From Bryobacteraceae bacterium (GTDB lineage: Bacteria; Acidobacteriota; Terriglobia; Bryobacterales; Bryobacteraceae), in assembly GCA_026129905.1 (NCBI GenBank), contig JAHCHE010000007.1, positions 186,001 through 250,000 of the forward strand: 64,000 bases of DNA, in the 5' to 3' direction. Made by a program: the position numbers and the translations under genes. How positions within the stretch are numbered: position 1 is the stretch's first letter; each line of letters starts with the position of its first letter. The notes beneath the pieces are model-generated. The model ran no database searches and had not been told where the DNA came from. It was given only the letters and a program-made list of their open reading frames with translations. Shown here one piece after another: positions 44,485-53,500 of this stretch.

Positions 44485-44564
44485 ACCATCCGGCAGACGC
44501 GGCGCCGCCGAGGTCGCCCGTTGATGCGTTGATGAGGCGAATTTCTGGAGCCATCCCTCTGAGA

Positions 44565-44694
44565 TGTGATACTTTTGTAGTTCAACGGAGAGGCTCGCCC
44601 GCACCGGTTGGGGCCGAAACGCCGCCCGGGGACTCGGGTGGCGCCCGTGCCCCCACGATGGCGCGCGTGAGCGTCGTTAGAATCCAGGAGGATT
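44565..44694 (+). promoter_or_regulatory. Promoter and ribosome-binding region of the shell-protein gene
   Basis: Two -10-like elements occur before the BMC gene: TGTGATACT at 44565-44573, an extended -10 form, and TAGAAT at 44678-44683. A strong Shine-Dalgarno, AGGAGG at 44686-44691, lies three bases before the ATG at 44695. Such a strong ribosome-binding site is rare in this window and fits the high copy number expected of a shell protein. Confidence 0.4.
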
Positions 44695-44970
44695 ATGGAA
44701 GCCCTCGGAATGGTTGAAACGAAGGGTTTAGTGGGCGCCATCGAAGCCGCTGACGCCATGGTAAAGACCGCGAACGTGGAGCTGACCGGCAAAGAGTACA
44801 TCGGCGCGGGATTCGTCACCGTCACGGTGCGCGGCGATGTCGGCGCCGTCAAGGCGGCCACCGACGCCGGCGCGGCCGCTGCCCGGCGCGTGGGCGAACT
44901 CGTGGCCGTGCACGTGATCCCCAACCCTCACGCGGAAGTGGAGAAGATACTCCCCGGATCGAAGAAGTGA
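44695..44970 (+). CDS. BMC-H bacterial microcompartment shell protein
   Basis: Hexamer-forming shell protein of the PduA/EutM/CcmK family, which tiles the facets of protein organelles. The 91-residue sequence is a canonical single BMC domain: [87 protein letters not shown]. It has the edge lysine region (TGKEYIGAG) and the IPNPH segment that precedes the C-terminal helix. It is the only shell gene here. The dehydrogenase with an encapsulation-like tail begins 68 bases downstream. Without a pentameric BMC-P gene in the window the vertices must come from elsewhere, or the shell is incomplete. Confidence 0.96.
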   Translation: MEALGMVETKGLVGAIEAADAMVKTANVELTGKEYIGAGFVTVTVRGDVGAVKAATDAGAAAARRVGELVAVHVIPNPHAEVEKILPGSKK

Positions 44971-45038
44971 TTGCGTAATCGGGGCACGCTCCCGCCGCCG
45001 CGTTCCGACTTCGGCGGACCCGGAGCGCCGTTGCCAAC

Positions 45039-46892
45039 ATGCTTCAGGATCAAGATCTCGTCGCTATACAGGAAGTCCGCTCCAAGGTAGAGGCCGCCCA
45101 CGCGGCATGGGAGAAGTTCCGGCGGTTCTCGCAGGACCAGGTGGACGCGGTAGTGGAGGCCGCCGCCGTCGCCGCGCGCGCCCAGGCCCTCGAGTTGGCC
45201 GAGATGGCGGTGGAGGAAACCGGCTACGGTAACGCCCGGGACAAGCTGGCCAAGAACCTCCTCAACGCGGATTTCCTCCCGCGCGCCATGCGCGGCATGA
45301 GGACTGTCGGCCTCCTCCGCGAGATCCCCGACAAAAAAGTGGTCGAGTACGGCGTGCCGGTGGGCGTGGTCGCGGCCATTGTCCCCACCACCAACCCTAC
45401 TTCGACGGTTATCTTCAAAACGCTGATCTCGCTCAAGGCCGGCAACGGCATCGTCCTCAGCCCGCACCCTCGCGCGAAGAAGTGCAGTGGCTATACCGCC
45501 GAACTGCTTGCCGCCTCCGCCCGCGAGGTCGGCGCGCCCGACGGCCTCATTCAGTGCCTGTCCAACGTCACGCAGGAAAGTACGCAGGCGCTGATGAAGC
45601 ACCCGAAAACCGGGATCATCCTGGCCACCGGGGGCCACGGCTTGGTTCGCGCGGCCTACTCCAGCGGCAAACCGGCTTACGGCGTGGGTCCCGGCAACGT
45701 CCCCGTCCTGCTGGAGAAATCCGCCGACGTGGCCGAGGCGGTCGCCCAGGTGGTAACCGGAAAGTCCTTCGACTTCGGCACCGTTTGCTCCAGCGAGCAG
45801 GCTCTGGTTACCTGCCGCGCGCTTCGCGACCAGGTCCTGGCCGAACTCAAGAAACAGAGGGCCTACATCTGCACGCGCGAGCAGGGCGAGGCGCTCGGCC
45901 GGCTCCTGATCACGCCCCATGGGCTTGTGGATCCCAAGTGCGTCGGCCAAGCCCCTGGCAAGATCGCCCGCATGGCCGGCTTCGAGGTCCCGCCGGACGC
46001 GTCCATCCTCGCCGTCGAGGTCGCCGGAGTCGGCAAGGAACACCCGCTTTCCAGCGAGAAGCTTTCACCCGTCCTCTCGCTGTTTTTCGTCGAGGACTTC
46101 CAGGCCGCGATGAATACCTGCGAGGCGATCCTTCGGTTCGGCGGCCTGGGTCACACCTGCGTCATTTTCTCCAAGGACGAGGCGCGAATCCGCGAGTTCG
46201 CCTTCCGGATGCCGGCCTACCGCGTACTGGTGAATACCCCGGCGCCGCAGGGCTCGGTCGGGCTCACGACCAACGTCTTCCCTTCCATGACGCTCGGCTG
46301 TGGCGCCGTGGCCGGCAACATCACCAGCGACAACGTCGGCCCGCAACACCTCATCAACATCAAGCGGCTTGCCTATGCCGTCCGCCGCGCCGAGGATGCC
46401 ATCACGATTCCCGAGGTCAAGAGTTCCGCCGCCCCGGCGCCCTCTCCCAGCTCTGCGCCCGGGCCTTCGAACGTGCCGCGCGAGCTGATCGAAGCCGCCG
46501 TCGAGAAGTATCTCTCCGAGCGCGGCCTCTCGCGCCGCGAACCGCCCGCGCCGCCGCCCGTAACCGCGAGCGCCCTGGCCGGCGTCGCCGAACAGGTGGT
46601 GGACCTGTTCCTGTCGTCCCGCGCGCGCAACTCCGGTCCGGCGCCTTCGTGCCCCATTCCGGCCGCCGGCAGGCAATCCGCCCCTGAAGTCGCGGCGGAA
46701 TCGGGCGCCCGGCCAAACCAGGTCTCCGGGCAGGCCGAGGTTCGCATTTCGGACTTTGTGTGCGAAAACGATGTCCGCGAGGCGATTGCCCAATCGCGAA
46801 AGATCTACATTGGCCCGAGAACGATCGTCACGCCTTCGGCGCGCGAACTCGCCGCGCACGGTGATATCCTGGTGCTCGCGCAACGCTCATGA
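45039..46892 (+). CDS. CoA-acylating aldehyde dehydrogenase with an extended C terminus (microcompartment enzyme)
   Basis: The first 460 residues are an EutE/PduP-type acylating aldehyde dehydrogenase that converts an aldehyde plus CoA and NAD to acyl-CoA. The catalytic Cys250 is in FDFGTVCSSEQALV, and VAAIVPTTNPTSTVIFKTLISLKAGNGIVLSPHPRA, GPGNVPVLLEKSADVAEAV and GSVGLTTNVFPSMTLGCGAVAGN are family blocks. About 155 extra residues follow, in three parts joined by Pro/Ser/Ala-rich linkers: an amphipathic helix VPRELIEAAVEKYLSERG (about 479-496), a second helix TASALAGVAEQVVDLFLSS (about 509-527), and a compact module with VCENDVREAIAQSRKIYIG and RTIVTPSARELAAHG (about 574-608). The helices look like encapsulation peptides and the module like one seen in other microcompartment proteins. 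It follows the shell gene and overlaps the next gene by four bases. Confidence 0.93.
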   Translation: MLQDQDLVAIQEVRSKVEAAHAAWEKFRRFSQDQVDAVVEAAAVAARAQALELAEMAVEETGYGNARDKLAKNLLNADFLPRAMRGMRTVGLLREIPDKKVVEYGVPVGVVAAIVPTTNPTSTVIFKTLISLKAGNGIVLSPHPRAKKCSGYTAELLAASAREVGAPDGLIQCLSNVTQESTQALMKHPKTGIILATGGHGLVRAAYSSGKPAYGVGPGNVPVLLEKSADVAEAVAQVVTGKSFDFGTVCSSEQALVTCRALRDQVLAELKKQRAYICTREQGEALGRLLITPHGLVDPKCVGQAPGKIARMAGFEVPPDASILAVEVAGVGKEHPLSSEKLSPVLSLFFVEDFQAAMNTCEAILRFGGLGHTCVIFSKDEARIREFAFRMPAYRVLVNTPAPQGSVGLTTNVFPSMTLGCGAVAGNITSDNVGPQHLINIKRLAYAVRRAEDAITIPEVKSSAAPAPSPSSAPGPSNVPRELIEAAVEKYLSERGLSRREPPAPPPVTASALAGVAEQVVDLFLSSRARNSGPAPSCPIPAAGRQSAPEVAAESGARPNQVSGQAEVRISDFVCENDVREAIAQSRKIYIGPRTIVTPSARELAAHGDILVLAQRS

Positions 46893-47383
46893 AAGCAGGA
46901 CTCGATAAGCTCAAAGAGGAGATCGAGGAGTACCTCGCTTCGGGGAACTTCATCGTCTACCACAGTCACTCGCGGGTCTCCGAACCGAGTCCCCTCGTCC
47001 ATTGGGATTCCGAACACTATCCCGACTTCCGGATGTTTGCCGACGCCTCCAAGCAACTCGAGGTGAAGCTCGTTTGCTTCCACCACCGGATGCTCGACCC
47101 CGATTTCATCGATAACGCTCTCGACGACCTCGAAAGCGTCGAAATCCCGCAAGAGGAGTACCGCCGCCTCGAAGAGCGGCTCCGCGAATTGCGCGTGTAC
47201 GAAGGCTTCACCAGCTTGGTGGAACTCTCGTTCTCGTACCAGGGCCAGATCTACATCTATACGCGCCGGGCCGAGTGGTACGAGGAACTTCTTGATATCG
47301 CCGAGGAAATCGACGACTATCTCTCCGCCGACGAAGAGGGCGACGAGGTGGATTCCATGGGCGGCTACTTCTCCAAGAACTGA
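46889..47383 (+). CDS. Conserved hypothetical acidic protein
   Basis: A 164-residue cytoplasmic protein, strongly acidic at its C terminus (EEIDDYLSADEEGDEVDSMGG). It starts with a charged helix (MKAGLDKLKEEIEEYLASGNFIVYHSHSRV) and has PLVHWDSEHYPDFRMFADASKQLEVKLVCFHHRMLD and YEGFTSLVELSFSYQGQIYIYTRRAEWYEEL in the middle. Several His residues (YHSHS, CFHHR) might bind metal, but no known motif is complete. Its ATG overlaps the dehydrogenase stop by four bases, which ties it to the microcompartment genes, and recJ starts 12 bases after it. I do not recognise the family, and its function is open. Confidence 0.8.
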   Translation: MKAGLDKLKEEIEEYLASGNFIVYHSHSRVSEPSPLVHWDSEHYPDFRMFADASKQLEVKLVCFHHRMLDPDFIDNALDDLESVEIPQEEYRRLEERLRELRVYEGFTSLVELSFSYQGQIYIYTRRAEWYEELLDIAEEIDDYLSADEEGDEVDSMGGYFSKN

Positions 47384-47394
47384 TCCCGAAGTCG

Positions 47395-49122
47395 ATGTTC
47401 ACTCCGGCAAGGTGGCTGCTTCCGCAAATTCGCCGCGCCGAAGTCGAGAGCCTCTCCCGTGAGCTCCCGATTACTTTGCCCGCCGCCCGCGTCCTATGGC
47501 ATCGCGGCTACCGCGATCCGGACGCCGCCCGCCGCTACCTGAACCCCGCGGTCTCGGACCTCCACGACCCCTACCTGCTCTCCGGTATGCGCCGGGCCGT
47601 CGACCGCCTCCGCCGCGCCATTCAGGGCGGAGAGAAGATCCTGCTCTACGGCGACTACGACGTCGATGGCGCTTCCTCCGTCGTCATCCTCAAGAAGGCC
47701 ATCGAGCTCGCCGGCGGCAGCGCCGTCCATCGCGTGCCCGACCGCCTGGGCGAAGGCTACGGCATGAGCGCGGGCGCCATTCGCCGCGCCGCTGCCGAAG
47801 GCACTACGCTCGTCGTCAGCGTCGACACGGGCATCCGCGCGATCGAAGCGGTGAGCCAGGCTCGTGAGCTCGGCATCGACGTGGTGGTCACCGATCACCA
47901 TCTCCCCGACGCCGAACTTCCCTCCGCCTACGCCGTGGTCAACCCCAACCAGCCCGGCTGCGCCTATCCCGACAAGAACCTCTGCGGCGCCGGCGTGGCC
48001 TTGAAGCTGGCCCATGCGCTGCTCGGTGAGCTGGGCTGGCCCGAGGCGCGCCTCCAGCGGATAATCGAGTCGCTTCTCAAGATGGTGGCCATCGCCACCG
48101 TCGCCGACGTGGTGCCCCTGACCGGAGAAAATCGCATCATTGTGAAACACGGACTCACTGGCCTCCGGTCGGTGCGCAATCCCGGACTCCGCGCCCTGCT
48201 CGACGTGGCCGGATTCGGAGCGGGTGACTCTCCCTCGGCCGTCCAGGTAGCCTTTCGCATCGCCCCGCGCATCAATGCCGCCGGCCGCATGGCCACCGCC
48301 GAGGACGTCATTCGCCTGTTCCTCACCAACGACGAAGACGAAGCGCGCCGCCTCGCTCTTCAGCTCCACGAACTGAACCGCGAGCGGCAGGAGACGGAAA
48401 CCGAGATCGTGCGCGCGATCCTCGACGATTGCGCCCGGACGCCGGTGACGCCCGGCCAGGCGGCGCTGGTGTTCAGCGGCGAGGCGTGGCACCCAGGCGT
48501 CGTCGGCATCGTGGCCAACCGCCTGGTCGAGCGCTTTCACCGGCCCGTGTTCGTGCTCAGCGTCGACGCCGGCTCGGGCGAGGCCCGCGGCTCCGGACGC
48601 AGCATTCCCGCTTTCCACCTGCTGGAAGCTCTCGAGGCCATGCGCGACCTGTTCCTTCGCTTTGGAGGACACCGCGGCGCGGCGGGGCTCACCCTGCCGG
48701 CCGGCCGCATCGGCGACTTCCGCTTCCGCCTCAACGCCTACGCCGCCCGCCGCCTCGGCCCCGAGGATTTCATCCCCCAGCAGGAATTCGACGCCCGCCT
48801 CGAATTCCACGAGATCACGGAAAAAACCGCTGCCGACGTCCTGAAAATGGCCCCCTTCGGCTTCGGCAATCCGGCGCCTCTGTTCGCCGTCGAGGGCGTC
48901 GAGCTCGCGTGCGAGCCCGTTCCCTTCAAGGACAACCATCTCCGCGTCCGTCTGCGCCAAAATGGCAGGCAATTCTGGGTAAAAGCCTGGAATTTCCGCG
49001 ACCGGTCCGGCGAATTAACTCCCGGCGCCCGCCTCGACGCCGCGCTGTGCTTTGAAGCCGACGCCTACAGCGAGGCCCGCGGCTATCCCGCCTGGAATTT
49101 GACCCTCCGCGACGTCCGCTGA
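47395..49122 (+). CDS. recJ: Single-stranded-DNA-specific exonuclease RecJ
   Basis: DHH-family 5'-3' single-strand exonuclease used in recombination and mismatch repair. The phosphoesterase motifs are LLYGDYDVDGASSVVIL, VVSVDTGIRAIEAV, VVVTDHHLPDAELP and CGAGVALKLAHALL, and the DHHA1 part has AWHPGVVGIVANRLVERFHRPVFV and FGGHRGAAGLTL. An OB-fold region ends the protein (KMAPFGFGNPAPLF and following). The length of 575 residues is usual. The ATG or neighbouring start is at 47395, only 12 bases after the unknown gene, so it is probably co-transcribed with the microcompartment pair, although a functional link is not obvious. Confidence 0.96.
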   Translation: MFTPARWLLPQIRRAEVESLSRELPITLPAARVLWHRGYRDPDAARRYLNPAVSDLHDPYLLSGMRRAVDRLRRAIQGGEKILLYGDYDVDGASSVVILKKAIELAGGSAVHRVPDRLGEGYGMSAGAIRRAAAEGTTLVVSVDTGIRAIEAVSQARELGIDVVVTDHHLPDAELPSAYAVVNPNQPGCAYPDKNLCGAGVALKLAHALLGELGWPEARLQRIIESLLKMVAIATVADVVPLTGENRIIVKHGLTGLRSVRNPGLRALLDVAGFGAGDSPSAVQVAFRIAPRINAAGRMATAEDVIRLFLTNDEDEARRLALQLHELNRERQETETEIVRAILDDCARTPVTPGQAALVFSGEAWHPGVVGIVANRLVERFHRPVFVLSVDAGSGEARGSGRSIPAFHLLEALEAMRDLFLRFGGHRGAAGLTLPAGRIGDFRFRLNAYAARRLGPEDFIPQQEFDARLEFHEITEKTAADVLKMAPFGFGNPAPLFAVEGVELACEPVPFKDNHLRVRLRQNGRQFWVKAWNFRDRSGELTPGARLDAALCFEADAYSEARGYPAWNLTLRDVR

Positions 49123-49147
49123 GACGCAGCCCCCGCGCGGCCGGGCG

Positions 49148-50410
49148 TTAATCGTACGCCCCCTCGACGAACCACTCTTCGTCGCCGGCCCGCCGCCAGA
49201 TGCGATACAAGCCGCCGTCCGTCAGGGCGACATCCCACTCGTCGCGCGACCAGGCTTCCAGCGTCCACCAGTCCCCGGAACCGCGCCATGGACCCGCCGC
49301 TTCAACGACGCTGCCGGCAACCCCGGCCGCCGCCACGTGCCGGGGCGTCCGTCCCGCGGTTCGGACTCTGGCCGGAAGCGCCGGGCGGAAGAACCGGAAC
49401 GCCAGCGCCGGTTCGCTGGAATGGCTCCGCTCGCGGCGCTGCGGCGCGTTGGGGATGGGTTCCACCATCCGAAACGCGTCGGGCCGGTGCGTATTCAGGA
49501 GTTCGGGCGAACCGGCGTTGCCCGTTCCCACCATCGCCGTGATGCGCGTCAAGGTGAGCTGAAGCTTGACCGGTTCCGGACCTTGTGGAACGAACAACCC
49601 GTTTTGCAGCCGCCGCGCCGGGGTTGGATTCATGGCCAGCGTAATCGCCGTTACCGGCGCCGGCGGCGGGTGCGCCTCCAGGTCAAGCTGGATCAGCTTC
49701 AGCAGCGGCGCGGCCTGGCGCTGCGGCGCCGGCAGTTCGAGAACGCGCGTGTAGGAATTCTTGTTCTCCAGCTCGAGTTCCGTCGTGATCCGATTGGCGC
49801 CGATCGAATGGGATTCCAGCCGGTGACACAGCTCGTTGAGCAGCCGCGACAGGTAGAAAAGCAACGGTTCCAGCAGCGAGGCGGGGTATTCCAGTTCCAG
49901 GCGTTCCCGGTAACAAGCGGCGGGCGGCGCCAGACGGAGCGGCCTCTCGAGGCGCCCCAGCGCAAGTTGGTAGAGGCGCAGTCCCTCCTCGCCCAACCGC
50001 TCCGCCAGCCCGAGCGGAGGAAGCCCGGCCACGTCTTCCAAAGTGTGGAGCCCCCACCGCTTCAGGATCTCCAGCAACTCCTCCGGCATCGGGACGCGTT
50101 CCAGCGGGATCTTTCCCAACACGGACGGCTCGTGCCCCGGAGCGATCACCGTTACCCCCGGCAGGTTCATCGCCGCCAGCGCCGCGCAATCTGGATTGGC
50201 GGCGATCGCCAGGTTCGCCGTCACGCCGCGCTCGGCGCCCCGGCGGGCCAGTTCGGCGCCGATCTGGCGCGGCGCTCCGATCAGCCTTCGCAGCCCGTCG
50301 ATCGAGAAGACCACGGTCCCCGGCGCGGTCTCTTCCACGTGTGGGGCGAACGAGCCGGCCAGTTCCAGCAACGCGTCATGATTTTCGGGTTGGTGCAGGC
50401 AGGCGTACAT
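49148..50410 (-). CDS. imuB: ImuB-like inactive Y-family DNA polymerase
   Basis: Member of the Y-family polymerase-like ImuB group, which in other bacteria helps the error-prone polymerase DnaE2 in SOS mutagenesis without catalysing synthesis itself. Recognisable blocks are VFSIDGLRRLIGAPRQIGAELARRGAERGVTANLAIAANPDCAALAAMN, VLGKIPLERVPMPEELLEILKRWGLHTLEDVAGLPPLGLAERLGEEGLRLYQLALG and a long C-terminal region. The catalytic acidic pair of true Y polymerases (YxDxD) is not present. The normal partners imuA and dnaE2 are not beside it. A possible LexA site overlaps its promoter, which supports DNA-damage control. The gene converges with recJ across 25 bases. Confidence 0.8.
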   Translation of the reverse strand: MYACLHQPENHDALLELAGSFAPHVEETAPGTVVFSIDGLRRLIGAPRQIGAELARRGAERGVTANLAIAANPDCAALAAMNLPGVTVIAPGHEPSVLGKIPLERVPMPEELLEILKRWGLHTLEDVAGLPPLGLAERLGEEGLRLYQLALGRLERPLRLAPPAACYRERLELEYPASLLEPLLFYLSRLLNELCHRLESHSIGANRITTELELENKNSYTRVLELPAPQRQAAPLLKLIQLDLEAHPPPAPVTAITLAMNPTPARRLQNGLFVPQGPEPVKLQLTLTRITAMVGTGNAGSPELLNTHRPDAFRMVEPIPNAPQRRERSHSSEPALAFRFFRPALPARVRTAGRTPRHVAAAGVAGSVVEAAGPWRGSGDWWTLEAWSRDEWDVALTDGGLYRIWRRAGDEEWFVEGAYD

Positions 50411-50414
50411 ACAT

Positions 50415-50442
50415 ATTCGCCTTTTGTTCGCTTATCATTCTA
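50415..50442 (-). promoter_or_regulatory. imuB: Promoter and possible LexA box of imuB
   Basis: On the minus strand TAGAAT (50442-50437) is a good -10 element. Eight bases on, GAAC-N7-GAAT (50429-50415) overlaps the expected transcription start and ends five bases before the ATG. A direct repeat GAAC-N7-GAAC is the LexA site known from alphaproteobacteria. This one has a single mismatch. The -35 region is weak. I infer SOS control, but the LexA motif of this organism is not known from the window. Confidence 0.45.
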
Positions 50443-50552
50443 GCAGTACAGCCCGCGAGTAGTGGGGCAGGTTGGAAACCAGGTTGGAAACCTGCTCCGC
50501 ATCAAGAAGCCACCTGAACTGTAGCAACCTGGAACAGGCGGATCAGCAACTT

Positions 50553-53500
50553 CTATCCCCCGCCGGCTGCTTCGTCCAGGCGCTTCTTCAGGCGGGCGGC
50601 CAGTTCCTGGACGTACGGCTCGCGGAAGATGCCGAAGGCGCGGCCGTGGATCGTTTCGATTTCCAGCCTGCCGCCCACAAGATCGCGCCAGAACGGACCG
50701 GGATCGCGAAAATAGTCGCCCTTTCCCTGGAAGTACACCACCGAGCCTGTGTACGACCCGGGCTCGTACCTGGCGACGGCGTGCCGGATCACCTCTTCGA
50801 TCTGCCGGCTTCGGAGCGCGGGAATGGCGCTGGCGGTTCGGCTTGGGCCCCGGAGGATCCGCACCAGCCAGCCGAGCGGGCGGTTGATCCGGTAGCGCAC
50901 GCGCATCAGCAGGTAGCCGACTCTTTCGCTCGACCGCAGCCTCGCCAGGTGACGGAAGTGATACCGGACGCCCTGCCAGAACGAACGGACCAGCTTCCAG
51001 TTGCCGTCGGTGTTGAAGGAAACGAGCAGGGCGACCTTCTTGCCGCGCGCCTCCAGTTGGCGAGCCATTTCGAGAGCGACGTAGGCGCCGGAGCAGAAGC
51101 CTCCCAGCAGGTACGGCCCCTCGGGCTGGACAGCCAACATCTCGGACAGATAAGCCTCCGCCATCGCTTCCACCGTTGTCAGCGGGGCGCGCTTTCCATC
51201 GAGGCCGATGGCTTGCAAGCCGTAGACCGGTTGGTCGGCGCCGAGCGCGACGGCCATCTCCCGGTAGAAGAGCACGTTCCCCCCCGCCGCGTGCACGCAG
51301 AACAGCGGCGGGCGAGAGCCGGTGGCCTGTATGGGGATGAGCGCGGCCCACGACGGTTGCCAACCTTCCCGGCGCAGCAGCCGCGCCAGTCCCTCAATCG
51401 TGGGCGACTCGAACAGCGTCGCCAGCGGAAGGTCTTTGCCGAAGGCGCGCTCGATATCGGCGAACAGCTTCACCGCCAGCAGCGAGTAGCCGCCGAGGTC
51501 GAAGAAATTGTCGCGCACGCCGATGGGATGTACGTTCAGCGTACGCTCCCAGATGCGGGTCAGCTCGGCCTCGATGCTGTCCGCGGGGCGGTGGATGGCG
51601 CGCTCGCCCACCAGGGGAGCGGGCGCAGGAAGCGCGCGGCGGTCGATTTTTCCGCTCTGCGTAAAGGGCAACGCGTCCAGCAACACATAGCGCGAAGGAA
51701 GCATGTAGGCCGGCAGCCTGACCTCGAGCCAATCGGAGAGGTCCTCGGCGCGGAGCTTTTCCCCGCCTTTGGCCGAGCAGTAGGCCACGAGCCGCTGTTC
51801 TCCCGGCTGGTCTTCGCGCATGACAACAGCGGCATGCTGAACACGCGGATGTCCGGACAACGCGGCCTCGATCTCCTCGAGTTCGATCCGGAACCCGCGA
51901 AATTTGACCTGGTGATCGCGGCGCCCGATGAACTCAATCTCGCCGCCGGCGCGGAAGCGCCCCATGTCGCCGCTCTTGTACAGCCGGGCGCCCGGTTCGG
52001 CGCTGAAGGAATCCGGGATGAAACGCTCCGCGGTGAGAGCGGGCCGGCGCAGGTAACCGCGGGCCACGCCCGAGCCTCCGATGTAGATTTCGCCCGGCGC
52101 GCCGACGGGGACCGGCTGCATGTGGCGGTCGAGAATGTAGACCTGCGCATTGGCGATGGGTTTGCCGATCGTCTCGGGACCCTCGGGCGTTCGCTGCGCG
52201 ATCGTGCAAAGGGTAGTGCACTCGGCGGGGCCGTAGCCGTCGTACAGAAACTGGACGGAGGTGCTGTCGAAGACCTGCTTGACCAGCGCTTGGTCGAGAC
52301 GCTCGCCCCCGATGAGCAAAGTGCGCAGCGAACGTGGAAGCCTGCCGCGCGTCAGCAGGCTGCTCATCGCCGAAGGAACCGTACTGGCAAGCCGGACCTC
52401 CTCGGCCGCCGGAATGTCGGGCAGGTGGAGGACGTTTTCAACGAGGACGATCGTTCCTCCGCGGCTCAGCGGAACGAACAGCTCGAATATCGACCAGTCG
52501 AAGGTCAGCGTGCTGGAAGCCAGGGCGCCGGCGAAATCCTCTGCCGGGAACTCGTCGCGGGCCCACTGCACGAACGCGACCGCGTTCCTATGCTCAATCG
52601 CCACTCCCTTCGGCTTCCCCGTGGAACCGGACGTGTAGATCACGTACGCGAGATTGCCGGGAGAAGGCGCAACAGCGCGATGGTCCCCAGAATCGTCGCC
52701 CGCGAAATCCCCATCGCCGTCGATGCATACGATGCTGGCGCCGTGCCGGGCAAGCGCCTCCGGAGGCGGATCGTTTGCCACCACCACCGGGCCGGCGCAG
52801 TCCTCGATCAGGAACGCCAACCGTTCGGGCGGATGGGACGGGTCAAGCGGAACATACGCGCCACCCGCCTTGAGAATGGCGAGAACTCCGGTCACCATTC
52901 CCGGCGAACGGCGGACGCAGATGGGCACGGTGACGTCAGGGCCCACACCGAGGGCGCGGAGCCGGCGCGCCAGGCGGTCCGCGCGGGCGTCCAATTCGGC
53001 GTACGTTATCCGGCGACGTCCGAATACGATCGCCGTTTGGTTCGGCGCCCGCTTCGCCTCGGCTTCAAACAATTCATGCAGCAGCCCGCCGGGGTAATCC
53101 TTGCGGGTCTCGTTCCATTCGCGCAACTCCTCGCGTTCCGGCGCGGTCAACATCTCGAGCTGGGAAACCCTGAGGGCCGGATTCGCCGCCGCCGACTCGA
53201 GCATCGCAACATAGTGCCCGGCCAAACGCCGCATGGCCTCGGCTTCGAACAACTCCGCGTTGTACTCGAACCACGCGCTGAAGCGGTCGCCCCGGTCGCG
53301 GATGGCCAGCAGGAGGTCGAACTTGCTCGTCCCCAGAGCAATGGCTTCCGCGGTGGCCTCCAGTCCGGCGAAGTCGAGAGCCGGGACGGGTTCCGAATAG
53401 AAAACGATCGCGACCAAGAATAGCGGCGAGTGGCGGCCGGGGCTGCGCTCGGGCTGAAGCTCGTTGACGAGCTTCTCGAAGGGCAGGTCCAGATGACTGT

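Noticed and set aside
50472-53423. 983-codon open frame antisense to the second NRPS module
   Set aside because: High-GC coding DNA keeps the opposite strand free of stops. The translation is Arg/Gly/Ala-rich and shows no motifs, while the NRPS frame is complete.
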